A stretch of DNA of 64,000 nucleotides from Singulisphaera sp. GP187 (GTDB lineage: Bacteria; Planctomycetota; Phycisphaerae; Phycisphaerales; SM1A02), in assembly GCA_945871915.1 (NCBI GenBank), contig CAMBXO010000013.1:1-64000 (forward strand), read 5' to 3'. Shown in pieces: positions 1-9,328 of this stretch. Numbering within the stretch: the stretch's first letter is position 1; the number at the start of each line of letters is the position of its first letter. The notes below the pieces were generated by a model. That model ran no database searches. It was not told the origin of the DNA and saw only the letters and a list, made by a program, of their open reading frames with translations. A program made the position numbers and the translations under genes.

Positions 1-77
1 GCGCGCAGTTTCATCCAGAGAAGAGCCACCGCTTCGGGATGCAACTGTTGAAAAATTTTTCTGAGATGCCATGCTAA
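1..77 (+). CDS. C-terminal end of HisH-like glutamine amidotransferase subunit (5' cut by window)
   Basis: The frame starting at base 3 is open from the window edge to TAA at 75-77 and reads as the tail of a HisH/WbuY-type class I glutamine amidotransferase. It has the FHPEKS box, whose His and Glu belong to the Cys-His-Glu triad, followed by the usual GMQLLKNF ending. The family hydrolyses glutamine and passes ammonia to a HisF partner. Its last 7 bases overlap the ATG of the HisF-like gene at 71, the expected HisH-HisF arrangement. Because the partner is the sugar-modification HisF2/WbuZ type, this is probably the polysaccharide paralogue and not the histidine-pathway HisH. Only about 24 codons are visible. 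Confidence 0.8.
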   Translation, partial: AQFHPEKSHRFGMQLLKNFSEMPC

Positions 78-832
78 GAACTCGGATCATCCCAGCGCTC
101 CTCGTACGCGACGGCAGCCTCGTTAAGACTGTGCGCTTCGGGCGGTTCAGATACGTTGGCGACCCGTGCAACACGGTTCGAATCTTCAACGAGCTCGAAG
201 TCGACGAACTCATGGTGCTCGATATATCTCCAGACCGTGCAGCCCGAGGCCCCGACCTGCGGTTGATCGCAGATGTCGCAAACGAGTGCTTCATGCCACT
301 TGGCTACGGGGGCGGAGTCCGATCGCTGGATGATGCGATCGCGGTCTTCGCGACTGGGATCGAGAAGATCGTCATCAATACGACCGCAGTGGCGACGCCT
401 TGCCTCATCGGCGAGATTGCTTCCGTCTACGGGAGCCAGGCTGTGATCGTGTCTATCGATGTCAAGCGTGAACTGCTCGGGAAGCAGATGGTCAGAACCG
501 CAAGCGGACGCTGCAGGACGGGGCATGATCCGGTGGCGTGGGCGAAGGAGGCTGCACGGATGGGCGCCGGAGAGATTCTGCTGACCTCTATCGACCGCGA
601 AGGCACTTGGGACGGGTATGACCTCGACCTCATTCGCCGTGTTGCAGATGCCGTGCCGGTGCCTGTCATCGCGCATGGCGGCGCAGGCTGCCTGCAGGAC
701 ATTGGCGATGCCGTGACCAAGGGCGGAGCGTCCGCGATAGCCTTGGGAAGCATGGTGGTGTTCCAGAAGCGCGGAATGGGGGTGCTTGTGAATTTTCCGG
801 ATGTGGAGGTGCTGCAAGGCGTGTTGTCATGA
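71..832 (+). CDS. HisF2/WbuZ-type cyclase-like subunit for acetamidino sugar synthesis
   Basis: A 253-residue (beta/alpha)8 protein of the HisF family. The opening [17 protein letters not shown] has Leu where true HisF has the first catalytic Asp, a change typical of the AglZ/HisF2/WbuZ subfamily. The second acid is kept in VSIDVK, and the phosphate-binding glycines are visible ([14 protein letters not shown]). In the known systems (WbpG with HisH2 and HisF2) the HisH/HisF pair supplies ammonia to a PP-loop amidotransferase that turns an N-acetyl group into an acetamidino group. The PP-loop partner is not in this window and may lie just upstream. The gene overlaps the HisH tail by 7 bases and the next gene by ATGA at 829-832, so it is operonic. 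Canonical histidine biosynthesis is less likely given the motif change and context. Confidence 0.85.
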   Translation: MLRTRIIPALLVRDGSLVKTVRFGRFRYVGDPCNTVRIFNELEVDELMVLDISPDRAARGPDLRLIADVANECFMPLGYGGGVRSLDDAIAVFATGIEKIVINTTAVATPCLIGEIASVYGSQAVIVSIDVKRELLGKQMVRTASGRCRTGHDPVAWAKEAARMGAGEILLTSIDREGTWDGYDLDLIRRVADAVPVPVIAHGGAGCLQDIGDAVTKGGASAIALGSMVVFQKRGMGVLVNFPDVEVLQGVLS

Positions 833-2166
833 AGATCGGCCTCATCGGCAACATGAACAACAACAACTTCGCCATAATGCGGTACTTCCGCGATCTTGGC
901 GCGGATGCGCATCTCCTGCTGTACTCGAATGACGGCAAGGGAACCCTCAGCCACTTCACGCCGGAGGCGGACACCTGGGAAGTAGACCGGTGGGCGCCGT
1001 TCATCCATCAGACTGACATCCCAAACGCGCCGGTGGCCGCGTTCGATTTTCCATTGTCTACCGCTGTTGGGCTTTGGGCGGAATTGCGACGGATCACTGG
1101 TGCACAGGATTGCTCCGTCCGTGCCGTAACGCGGGCACAACTTCGGCGCGCCTACGGCGGGTATGACAGGCTCATCGCCTCAGGGTCGACGCCGGCAGCG
1201 CTGTCGCGAATTGGGTGGGCGCTAGATGTCTTTTACCCATACGAAATCGGAATTGAGTTTCTTGGTTCGTACGCCCTCGCCGATTCCGCTCGTGATCCGT
1301 GGCAACGTCGGCTCCTGTACCACGCACTACGCCGCAGACAACGGCGTGGTGTCACGCGAGCCCGTTGCGTGCTGTGTACTGATCGTGAAGTAACCGGACT
1401 CGTACTCGCACAACTTGGGATCCCCAGCATCCAACAGGCGATTCCGATGATCTACAACCGCGAGAATGTACCTGAGGCCCCGCCAACAGAAGTGCTCGCG
1501 ACTGCGAACTGCGCCAGTCGCGGGGCAGGAGTGACGCTACTCCACCATGCGCGGCTGATGTGGAAGCAGGGGAAGTCATACGCAAGTAAAGAGCATCTGC
1601 TGTCCAACAAGAACTCAGACTGGCTGATCCGCGCGTTTGCGACACTGGTCGCCTCGCGACCGAACTTGTGCCCAAGACTGTTCATCGTGGAGTACGGTCC
1701 CGATGTCGAAGCAACTAAGGAACTGGTGACGCAACTAGGGATTCACGCGTCTGTGACGTGGCTACCGAAGATGGCGCGCCGAGAACTCATGTGGCTCCTC
1801 AGCCGCGTTTCGATTGGAGTGGGCGAGTTCATGAACCCGCGCTGCATGATCTGGGGTGGTACCGGCTGGGAAACCCTTGCCTCCGGTAAGCCACTCCTCC
1901 AAGGGTTTCGGTTTGACGACGGCGAGTTTGAGAATTTCTACGGCTATCCACCTCCCCCGATGCTGCCCGTCAAGACTCAGTCGGATGTGCTCGAGCATCT
2001 GCTGTTCGTCGCGGATCATCCTGGCAGGGCTGCCGAGATTGGAGTGCGCGCCCAAGACTGGTTCAATACGCACAACGGTATCGCGCTTGCCAAGAGATGG
2101 CTCTCGCTCGTCACGGATTCGCCAAAATCAAAATCCCCGCAGCCGCTCCACCCTTCACCATGCTGA
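829..2166 (+). CDS. GT-B-fold glycosyltransferase-like protein
   Basis: A 445-residue soluble protein with no signal peptide. The N-terminus ([20 protein letters not shown]) is a Rossmann-type start as in family 4 glycosyltransferases. The C-terminal half has the typical second-domain layout: LFIVEYGPD, then [13 protein letters not shown], then a [14 protein letters not shown] segment in the position of the nucleotide-sugar-binding E-x7-E region. It probably adds one sugar to the lipid-linked repeat unit at the cytoplasmic face. The donor and linkage cannot be read from sequence, and it is more divergent than the other GT4 genes here. It starts in an ATGA overlap with the HisF-like gene and is followed by the flippase after 9 bases. 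Confidence 0.65.
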   Translation: MKIGLIGNMNNNNFAIMRYFRDLGADAHLLLYSNDGKGTLSHFTPEADTWEVDRWAPFIHQTDIPNAPVAAFDFPLSTAVGLWAELRRITGAQDCSVRAVTRAQLRRAYGGYDRLIASGSTPAALSRIGWALDVFYPYEIGIEFLGSYALADSARDPWQRRLLYHALRRRQRRGVTRARCVLCTDREVTGLVLAQLGIPSIQQAIPMIYNRENVPEAPPTEVLATANCASRGAGVTLLHHARLMWKQGKSYASKEHLLSNKNSDWLIRAFATLVASRPNLCPRLFIVEYGPDVEATKELVTQLGIHASVTWLPKMARRELMWLLSRVSIGVGEFMNPRCMIWGGTGWETLASGKPLLQGFRFDDGEFENFYGYPPPPMLPVKTQSDVLEHLLFVADHPGRAAEIGVRAQDWFNTHNGIALAKRWLSLVTDSPKSKSPQPLHPSPC

Positions 2167-2175
2167 GGCACGCCG

Positions 2176-3690
2176 TTGTCATCTGATACTGAGCCAGCAA
2201 GCGGCCTCACGCTTCGAGGGCGGATGGGGTTCCTGCTGCGCGACTCCGCCTTGTATGGAAGCGCGGCTGCCATCAGCAAGGCGTTCGGGCTAATCACGTT
2301 CCCCATTCTCGCACGGCACTTCAGTGTCGCAGAGTATGGGGTCCTAGACTATTTTCTCACCTTCGCCAGTCTGCTTGCAGTCCTAATGATCTTCGGCCAA
2401 GACTCGGCTGTAGCGAGGTACTTCTACGAGTACACCCAGCGTGACGAGCGCCGGCAAGTGATCTCCCAATCGCTTGTGTTTCAGCTCGCGGGAGTGGCGG
2501 TCATTGCACCAGTGCTATGGCTGCTTGCCGAGCGCATGTCCGCCATGTTGGTTGCCGCCGAACAGACGAGTCGCGCAACAGATCTTCTTCGCCTTGTGGT
2601 GCTCATGCTCCCGTTTCAAGTGCTCATCAATTTCTCGCAGAACCTCCTGAAGTGGACATTCGACCGCACGCGGTTCCTGACCATCTCGCTAGGAATGACC
2701 TTGTTCCAGGCGTCGGGAATCGTCATTGCAGTGATGCTGTTCGATGCGAGTATCCGCGAGGTGCTGCTCGTCTCTCTCGGCACCAATGTGATCTTCGGGA
2801 TGCTCGGATTGCTGTTTGTACGCAAGTGGCTTGTGTGGCCGCGGAATCTTCGCTACCTCCGCGAGATGCTGCCGTTTGCTGTGCCGCTTGGAGTCATCTG
2901 CGTAGCTGGCGCGTTTGCGCCGACGCTTGAGCGGACGCTCACCGATCGCCTGCTTGGAACAACGGACCTAGGGCTGTATGCGGCTGGCACTAAGGTGGCG
3001 TTGATTGTCGGTCTAGTGGTTGGAGCCTTTCAGACAGCGTGGGGTCCCTTTTCGCTGTCGATCTACCGGCAACCGGATGCGGCACAAACCTACAACCAGG
3101 TGCTGCGGCTGTTTGCGCTGGGTATCTGCGTGTTCGTGCTTGGACTGACATTGGTTGGTGGTCTGATCATTCAGGTATTGGCATCGGACCGCTACAGCGG
3201 AGCAGCCATCATCGTGTTTCCAATCGCCATGGGCATCGCAGTCCAGGCCACGAGTTGGATCACCGAGATTGGCATCGGGCTCTCTAAGCGGAGCCACCTC
3301 AATCTGTACCCGTACCTAGTCTCGCTAGCGATCTCACTTGGGGCAATCTTGATCCTGGCGCCAGCGATCGGGCTGTTCGGGGTTGGCCTTGGGGTGCTAC
3401 TTGGGCACTTGGCGAAGGCAGTCGTGGCCTCTTGGCTTGCACAGCGCGCGTACCCCATTTCGTGGTCTTACAAACCGGTGGCCTTGATGATGACTGCCAC
3501 TATTTCCGTTGGCCTAATGGCAGTATTGATTGGGGAGCGGTTCGGCGCCGGTTTACACGCCGTCGTGCTGGCTGCCAGCATCCCCATTATCGGCGTTGCT
3601 GGGTGGCAGCTTTTGTTTACATCACAGGAGCGCGGCACTATGACAGCGATCGCCTTTCGACGGCTGGTCTGTATCCTTCGCAGGGCGTGA
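2176..3690 (+). CDS. Wzx-like oligosaccharide flippase (MATE/MVF superfamily)
   Basis: 504 residues with about 12-14 predicted membrane spans throughout. The N-terminal pattern (LLRDSALYGSAAAISKAFGL followed by LARHFSVAEYGVLDYF) is characteristic of PST-family polysaccharide flippases. These move undecaprenyl-diphosphate-linked repeat units across the inner membrane. The start is TTG at 2176, supported by GAGG at 2165-2168 seven bases upstream, and no ATG gives a better N-terminus. It lies between a glycosyltransferase and an asparagine-synthetase-like gene, the usual place for Wzx in a Wzy-dependent locus. The gene symbol is withheld because Wzx proteins are recognised by topology more than by sequence. 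Confidence 0.85.
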   Translation: MSSDTEPASGLTLRGRMGFLLRDSALYGSAAAISKAFGLITFPILARHFSVAEYGVLDYFLTFASLLAVLMIFGQDSAVARYFYEYTQRDERRQVISQSLVFQLAGVAVIAPVLWLLAERMSAMLVAAEQTSRATDLLRLVVLMLPFQVLINFSQNLLKWTFDRTRFLTISLGMTLFQASGIVIAVMLFDASIREVLLVSLGTNVIFGMLGLLFVRKWLVWPRNLRYLREMLPFAVPLGVICVAGAFAPTLERTLTDRLLGTTDLGLYAAGTKVALIVGLVVGAFQTAWGPFSLSIYRQPDAAQTYNQVLRLFALGICVFVLGLTLVGGLIIQVLASDRYSGAAIIVFPIAMGIAVQATSWITEIGIGLSKRSHLNLYPYLVSLAISLGAILILAPAIGLFGVGLGVLLGHLAKAVVASWLAQRAYPISWSYKPVALMMTATISVGLMAVLIGERFGAGLHAVVLAASIPIIGVAGWQLLFTSQERGTMTAIAFRRLVCILRRA

Positions 3691-3706
3691 ACGAGCACCG
3701 ATTCAT

Positions 3707-5671
3707 ATGTGCGGGATAGCCGGCTTTTTCGCGCCGATGGGCTTTGCGGAACATGACGCGGCTCATACCGCAAGGCGGATGCGCGACCAATTGGTTCACC
3801 GCGGTCCAGATGATGCTGGGCTGTGGGTCGACGCGGCAGCAGGCATCGCGCTAGCCAGCCGCCGTTTGTCGATCATCGACCTCGGTCCCTCTGGCCATCA
3901 GCCGACATTGTCGCCGTCGGGGCGTTACTGCCTCGTTTTCAATGGCGAAATTTACAACCATCGGGATCTACGAGAGCTGGCTGAGTCGAGAGGTCATGCG
4001 GGGTGGCGCGGCGCTTCTGACACCGAGTCGCTCTTGGCGGCGATAGATTCAGTAGGGCTTGTGAAGGCCCTCCAGGGCTCGGTTGGAATGTTCGCGCTCG
4101 CTCTCTGGGACCGGGAAGAAAGAGTTCTGCACCTCGCTCGCGACCGGATGGGGGAGAAGCCCCTGTACTACGGGTGGCAACGGGGGGTGCTTCTGTTCGG
4201 ATCGGAACTCAAGGCTCTGCAGGCGCATCCGGCATTCGATGCAGATATAGATCCAGAGGCCTTGCCGAATTACCTGCAAAGTGGATACATCTCCGCGCCG
4301 CGGACCGTATGGCGTGGCATCCGAAAGTTGATGCCGGCAACGACCGTTTGCTTCGGTTCAGGCGATGCCGGATCGTTTCCCGAGCCGACCCCCTATTGGT
4401 CTTTCTTGGACGTCGCGGTGCGAGGACACGAAGAGCCTTTCACCGGCTCGGACAAAGAGGCGATCGACTCCGTCGAGGATGTTCTGGGGCAGGCGGTTGG
4501 TGGACAGATGGTGGCGGATGTTGCACTGGGTGCCTTCCTTTCCGGCGGGATTGACTCGACCACTGTGGTTGCTCTGATGCAGGCGCGGTCATCGCGGCCG
4601 GTCCGCACATTCTCGATCGGGTTTCACGAGGCTGGCTACGACGAGGCCCAGCACGCTCGAGCCGTCGCGCAGCACCTTGGCACTGATCACACCGAGCTCT
4701 ACGTCACAGCACTAGAAGCACAACGGGTGGTTCCTTTGCTGCCCCGGATGTTCGACGAGCCGTTCGGCGACTCCTCTGCTATCCCCACGTACCTCGTGTC
4801 GCACCTGGCGCGTCAACATGTGACCGTGTCGCTCGGCGGTGATGGAGGGGATGAGGTCTTTGGTGGGTACTCGCGCTATTTCCGACGGCGCCAACTCATG
4901 CTATGGAAGGCGCGGCGATCGTTCCCATCAATTGCTGTACGGGCAGCCAGCCTAGCGTCGCATTTCCTGTCGCAGTGCGAAGGCCGCACGGCTGCCGAAT
5001 GGTCGTTTCGTTTCGGTGTGCTCGCTTCTCTCGGTGGATGTGCCAACAGTCTTGAGTGGTATCTCGCCTGCAACAGCGCTTGGACTCAACTGCCCGTTCT
5101 GACACAGCGTCCGCACGACACAGTCAGGCAATTGCCTTGCGAGACAATTGCGGGGCTCCATCCTGTGGAGCAGATGATGGCTATTGACAGCCTTCGTTAC
5201 CTACCAGACGACATCCTGACAAAGGTGGACCGAAGCGCGATGGCCTGCGGCCTAGAAACGAGGGTGCCCATACTTGACCACCGCGTGGTGGAACTGGTTT
5301 GGCAGATGCCAATGGCCTGGAAGTATCGGAACCGGACATCCAAGTGGCTGCTTCGGCAAGTGGCGTACCGTTATGTTCCAGCCACCATCTTGGATCGACC
5401 CAAGATGGGTTTTGGAGTCCCCGTTGACGAGTGGATTCGGGGCCCTTTGCGCGAATGGGCTGAGGACCTGATCAGCGAGAGCGGACTTCGCGATGATGGA
5501 TTCCTCGATCCGACTCCGATTCGTAAGCGCTGGCAACAGCACCTTCAGGGTCACCGTAACTGGCGAGACAGCATTTGGGCCATCCTTATGTGGCGAGCCT
5601 GGCGCTGCGATCAGCGCGACTTGGCGAGCAAGGCACATCACGTGCTCGATTCCCAAGGACTCCAGAAGTGA
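3707..5671 (+). CDS. asnB: Asparagine-synthetase-like glutamine amidotransferase (copy 1)
   Basis: 654 residues with the complete AsnB layout. MCGIAG gives the N-terminal nucleophile Cys2 of the class II glutaminase domain, RGPD and FNGEIYNH follow, and the synthetase PP-loop is SGGIDS at residues 279-284 with a GGDGGDEVFGGYSR block after it. The family uses glutamine and ATP to amidate a carboxylate. In polysaccharide loci such homologues (for example WbpS in Pseudomonas O-antigen loci) are thought to amidate uronic acids, which fits better than free asparagine synthesis since a second intact copy sits at 16109. The next gene overlaps by GTGA at 5668-5671. The substrate is inferred from context only. 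Confidence 0.9.
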   Translation: MCGIAGFFAPMGFAEHDAAHTARRMRDQLVHRGPDDAGLWVDAAAGIALASRRLSIIDLGPSGHQPTLSPSGRYCLVFNGEIYNHRDLRELAESRGHAGWRGASDTESLLAAIDSVGLVKALQGSVGMFALALWDREERVLHLARDRMGEKPLYYGWQRGVLLFGSELKALQAHPAFDADIDPEALPNYLQSGYISAPRTVWRGIRKLMPATTVCFGSGDAGSFPEPTPYWSFLDVAVRGHEEPFTGSDKEAIDSVEDVLGQAVGGQMVADVALGAFLSGGIDSTTVVALMQARSSRPVRTFSIGFHEAGYDEAQHARAVAQHLGTDHTELYVTALEAQRVVPLLPRMFDEPFGDSSAIPTYLVSHLARQHVTVSLGGDGGDEVFGGYSRYFRRRQLMLWKARRSFPSIAVRAASLASHFLSQCEGRTAAEWSFRFGVLASLGGCANSLEWYLACNSAWTQLPVLTQRPHDTVRQLPCETIAGLHPVEQMMAIDSLRYLPDDILTKVDRSAMACGLETRVPILDHRVVELVWQMPMAWKYRNRTSKWLLRQVAYRYVPATILDRPKMGFGVPVDEWIRGPLREWAEDLISESGLRDDGFLDPTPIRKRWQQHLQGHRNWRDSIWAILMWRAWRCDQRDLASKAHHVLDSQGLQK

Positions 5672-7476
5672 ACACTCCTGCGACGCTGCGGTTTCGAACT
5701 TTCTGCAACTTGTCCCTCGGCTCCCTTTCCGCTGGCGGTGTGGCAGGGTACTGGCTGGGTCACTTTGGATTGGTCTCAGAGCTCCGCACTTCACTTCCTT
5801 GGGTGGCATTGGCATGTGCATGTGTTTCGTCGCTTGTTGCTTTTCGCTCTTCACGGTTCCTCCAGTCAACTGATTCTCGTATCGCCATCTGTTTCTCTGC
5901 CTTTCTAATCAGTGCAGTTGTGTTCTGGGCGGTCGGATGTTCCCCCCGACAGATATGGCTGAGCGATCGCGTCGCTGGAACCATTCCGTTCAATGACGCG
6001 GAGTCGTATTACGACATCATGGCACAGTGGCCAATGGAGGGACTCGATCGGTTCAATGCTCGAAGACCGGCGTACGCGGCGATGTGCGCTCTGCAAGGTT
6101 GGCTGTGCAGTCACGAGCTGCGAAACATTCTGCTGCTTCGCGCGGCGTTGTTGAGCGTGAGTCTTCTTGCCCTTCACTTCGCGATCTCTACTCGCACGAA
6201 CTGGTGGGCAGCATCAGCGAGCACCGCCAGCCTTCTCTGGGTGTGCCACATGTACTCCACGAGCAGCCTGTCTGAGGGAAGTGGAGTGACATTCAGCGCC
6301 ATGGCGGTCGCGGTCATTCTCGCCGCGCCACGCAATCGGTTGTCCCTCTCTCAGGTAGCCGCATGCATCTTGCTCGCCGGATCTTGGATTCAGCGGCCCA
6401 TCAATCCTCTTTTCCCGATTGCGATGACGATTATTGCTGCACGACGCGGTAGGGAGAGGCGGCCGTGGCTGGTGCGAGGTCTTTTGCTCGTTGCCCTTTG
6501 CGCGTCAATCATGGTCGCGCTTCCACGTCTACTCAACATGGTGGTCGCCGAACCCGGTTCAAGTACAAACTCGCACTACGCGCACCTCATTCTTGCCTTT
6601 GCAAAGGGCACCTCGTGGGGGAGTGCAGGCCAAGATCTCTCGCAGCAACTCGTAGGACTCAGCGAGGGGGAAGCGGCGCGAGTCAGGTGCTCACGAGCAA
6701 TAGAACTCATCCTCACGGACCCAACTCCGTGCCTACGGTGGACCTTCGATCAAATTCATGGCTCGACTTCGGCGATGACTCGTTGGATCACCGTCGGCCG
6801 GAGCGGCTCCGTCTGGTTGGGTGGGCTGATCGGTCTAGTGATTTGTTTTCTCGCATGGTTCAAACGCGACTTGCTTTACATTGTGCCGGCGGTCGCAGTT
6901 GTGGCGCTTGTAGGCGGTGCGCCACTTCTCTGGGATGGCGATGGGCCGCGGACGTCTGCAGCCTTGTGGCCCGCGTTAGTGGTTTCGCTTTCGTTGCCTG
7001 CCTACGCCATCCTGCAACGACACGGCGGTAGTGCACCGGATGTCCACTCGGCATCGACGGCACGATTTGTCTGCTGGGCTTCAGTTGCCCTTTGCACGAT
7101 ACTCGTTGCCGCGTGTATTTACATGGTCGCTTCGCACGCCGTGGGTGCTCGTGACGTCAATCGTGAATTCGTCACGATTGAGTTTGATGATCGGCCAGTA
7201 CGGACCGGGCAGTGGGCCGGACCAAACTCAGCGAAGATGTCAGTTGATGACGCAATCGAATGGTTCCAGTTTAAGTCATACACCAAGACACGCGACTTCC
7301 TGAAGCAACACCGGGATCATGTCGTGAGAATTCGCCGCCGCCCAACAGGATTAGTCCGCAATGCCGATGGGGTGCTTGGAAACTTCGTGATTGAGTGCAA
7401 GCCATCACTCCCTGAAGGTGCAGAGCAGGCGAAGCTTGATTACTCTTTCATCGCAGAGCGAACCCCATCGCGGTAG
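5668..7476 (+). CDS. Large polytopic membrane protein, GT-C-like, paralogue of the gene at 11375
   Basis: 602 residues with roughly a dozen membrane spans and a soluble C-terminal tail of about 90 residues. I start it at GTG 5668, which overlaps the asnB stop as GTGA and has AAGGA at 5655-5659 eight bases upstream; the open frame continues further 5' but only as a shadow of asnB. It aligns by eye over its length with the product of 11375: DRVAGTIPFNDAESYYD against DRIAGFMPYSDAGGYYR, then FNARRPAYAAM against WNTRRPWNAVL, then TNSHYAHLILAFAKGTSWG against SNSHTGYVVLGLARGTNWQ. An acidic residue in a DA-x-x-YY motif in the first exposed loop recalls GT-C glycosyltransferases that use polyprenyl-phosphate sugars. 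That assignment is inference, and no named family was recognised. Confidence 0.7.
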   Translation: MNTPATLRFRTFCNLSLGSLSAGGVAGYWLGHFGLVSELRTSLPWVALACACVSSLVAFRSSRFLQSTDSRIAICFSAFLISAVVFWAVGCSPRQIWLSDRVAGTIPFNDAESYYDIMAQWPMEGLDRFNARRPAYAAMCALQGWLCSHELRNILLLRAALLSVSLLALHFAISTRTNWWAASASTASLLWVCHMYSTSSLSEGSGVTFSAMAVAVILAAPRNRLSLSQVAACILLAGSWIQRPINPLFPIAMTIIAARRGRERRPWLVRGLLLVALCASIMVALPRLLNMVVAEPGSSTNSHYAHLILAFAKGTSWGSAGQDLSQQLVGLSEGEAARVRCSRAIELILTDPTPCLRWTFDQIHGSTSAMTRWITVGRSGSVWLGGLIGLVICFLAWFKRDLLYIVPAVAVVALVGGAPLLWDGDGPRTSAALWPALVVSLSLPAYAILQRHGGSAPDVHSASTARFVCWASVALCTILVAACIYMVASHAVGARDVNREFVTIEFDDRPVRTGQWAGPNSAKMSVDDAIEWFQFKSYTKTRDFLKQHRDHVVRIRRRPTGLVRNADGVLGNFVIECKPSLPEGAEQAKLDYSFIAERTPSR

Positions 7477-7541
7477 CGCGCGGTGCATCAGGTTTTTGCT
7501 TGGTCTTGGGCTTTGTTGCACGGTGATCCTGCGGCTCCTGC

Positions 7542-8519
7542 GTGATCAGGTATGGTGAAGGCGTGACACACGTTGCAGCCACAACCGCAGCACAGCAGCG
7601 CCCTCGCTTCATTCGCATTGCTGTTGGGGTGCAGATCGTGGCGGTCCCCTGCATCATTGGTGTCCTGTCATGGATCGCATTCGACAGGAGTGAAGCTCTC
7701 AAGCCCAAGGGAAGTCATTGGTTGTTGTTCTTGGCTCTCCTGGCACTCGAGGCATCGCTTCTGTGTTTCGCTGCGCGCCTGCGCTTCAGCCTGCGGGCGC
7801 TCGGGGTGCAATTGCCGTTAAAAACCTCCATGCTTATCGCGTTGCAGAGTCTGTTTTACTTCTTCATTCCGCTCTCGATCGGTACGGACGCTGTCCGCTG
7901 GATGAAGATCCAGACCAGACTGCCAGAGGTCTCCCGCACGGTCATTCTCACAGCAGTTCTCTTCGACCGTGCCACGGCTGCCGTGGCCTGTCTCATAATT
8001 GGTCTAGCCACTTTGCGGTTCGTTGAATCGGTCCGAGTTGAGATCCCATGGCCGACGGGCGGAACCCAATCAGGACTGCTGATAGCAGCCGCAGTCCTGC
8101 TGACCGTCTCGGCCCTCGCAGTCACTGTGGTGCTGGCCCGAAGGCACAGGCACCAACTCTCGATGCTCTGCAGTCGGCGATTTGCCGCCAACGCATGCAT
8201 CGGATTGGTTCTTTCCATTTTCACACAGGGGTTCACGATCTTGACCATATGGAGCAGTTTCCAGTGGATCGGTCTAGGTCTGGATCCGGCTGGCATTGCC
8301 TTTGGCGTGACGGGTGGTGCTTTGGCCCAGGTCATACCGCTGTCGTTGGCGGGAGCCGGCCCTAGCGAGGTGACCGCCGGATTTTTATCCGCTGCAGCGG
8401 GCGCAACAACCGAGCAAGCAGTGCTACTCGCATCGATGGTGTACTTCTGCAAGTTGATCTGCGGAATCGAAGGCGGACTGCTGGAGTGGCCGCCGATCGC
8501 TCGGAGGATCCGTGTTTAG
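7542..8519 (+). CDS. Lysylphosphatidylglycerol-synthase-type transmembrane protein (UPF0104/YbhN-like)
   Basis: 325 residues with about eight membrane spans, matching the LPG_synthase_TM fold: LKTSMLIALQSLFYFFIPLSIGTDAVRWMKI in the middle (quoted here as the stretch around residues 99-127 with GTDAVR as key) and a C-terminal block with PLSLAGAGPSEVTAG. Members of this family in glycan loci are often proposed lipid or polyprenyl-lipid translocators; none has the soluble MprF catalytic domain, and neither does this one. The GTG at 7542 has no clear ribosome site. A second in-frame GTG at 7563 sits directly behind GGTGAAGG at 7554-7561, too close to be decisive, so the start is uncertain by seven codons. 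A 65-base gap separates it from the previous gene. Confidence 0.75.
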   Translation: MIRYGEGVTHVAATTAAQQRPRFIRIAVGVQIVAVPCIIGVLSWIAFDRSEALKPKGSHWLLFLALLALEASLLCFAARLRFSLRALGVQLPLKTSMLIALQSLFYFFIPLSIGTDAVRWMKIQTRLPEVSRTVILTAVLFDRATAAVACLIIGLATLRFVESVRVEIPWPTGGTQSGLLIAAAVLLTVSALAVTVVLARRHRHQLSMLCSRRFAANACIGLVLSIFTQGFTILTIWSSFQWIGLGLDPAGIAFGVTGGALAQVIPLSLAGAGPSEVTAGFLSAAAGATTEQAVLLASMVYFCKLICGIEGGLLEWPPIARRIRV

Positions 8520-8590
8520 GCGCGCTAGGCTTGCAACACGACTTGCACCCTCATCGATCGACGGGGCATCTGAAGCGTTACACTTTTCAT

Positions 8591-9328
8591 ATGGCCGCGG
8601 CGGCTGACGCTCTTGATGATCCGGAGACAACAGCCACGCGGCGCACCCTGCTGCGCAATGGTGGCTACCTTCGAAAGTTGTACGAGCACTGGTATGACCT
8701 GCTGGTCGAGCAGTTGCCGCGGATATCTGGCGAGGTGCTCGAACTGGGGTCGGGTGGTGGATTCCTCGATGATCTGATTCCAGACCTTCGAACCTCAGAT
8801 GTGATGTCGATTCCAGGCGTCGAGTTGCTCGTGGACGCGAGGTCGCTTCCGTTTAAGGACAGGGCACTTCGCGCCATCGTTGGCACCAATGTGTTGCACC
8901 ACGTGCCAGACATCGATCGCTTCTTCGCCGAGGCGCAGCGAACACTTGCCCCAAACGGGCGGCTCGTGTTCATCGAGCCTTGGCCCACGCTGCTGTCGAA
9001 GCTCGTCTACCGCTTTCTTCACCATGAGCCATTTGACCAGTCGCGAGACTGGAGCATTCCTGCGGGCGGTCCGCTGACGGCCGCCAATGGTGCCCTCCCA
9101 TGGATCGTGTTTCATCGTGACAGGACCGACTTTGAGCGCCGCTTCCCTTACTTGCGCGTCGTCAGTATTGACCCCCTCATGCCATTCTCGTACTTAGTGA
9201 GCGGCGGAATCGGGAGATCCTGGCCGCTGCCAGCCCGCCTATTCCAAATCGTTGAATGGCTTGAACGGCCATTCCGTTGCTTTGGGCTGTTTGCTCGTAT
9301 CGTGGTCGAGCGCCGGGCGACTTCATGA
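8591..9328 (+). CDS. Class I SAM-dependent methyltransferase
   Basis: 245 residues from ATG 8591. The frame is open from 8486, but the extra 35 codons overlap the previous gene and read as non-coding, so I reject the longer form. Motif I is VLELGSGGGFLDDL, the post-II region contains DARSLPFKD, and motif IV is GTNVLHHVPD. This is the Methyltransf_11 type, common in polysaccharide loci, where it usually O- or N-methylates a sugar or modifies a lipid-linked intermediate. The substrate is unknown. Its stop overlaps the next start as ATGA at 9325-9328, so the two are translationally coupled. Confidence 0.8.
   Translation: MAAAADALDDPETTATRRTLLRNGGYLRKLYEHWYDLLVEQLPRISGEVLELGSGGGFLDDLIPDLRTSDVMSIPGVELLVDARSLPFKDRALRAIVGTNVLHHVPDIDRFFAEAQRTLAPNGRLVFIEPWPTLLSKLVYRFLHHEPFDQSRDWSIPAGGPLTAANGALPWIVFHRDRTDFERRFPYLRVVSIDPLMPFSYLVSGGIGRSWPLPARLFQIVEWLERPFRCFGLFARIVVERRATS

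Noticed and set aside
74..817. 247-residue minus-strand frame opposite the HisF-like gene
   Set aside because: The plus-strand frame has family motifs and operon overlaps; the antisense frame is a codon-bias mirror.
8486..8590. 35-codon 5' extension of the methyltransferase gene
   Set aside because: Overlaps the previous gene and reads without family similarity; ATG 8591 fits the family start.
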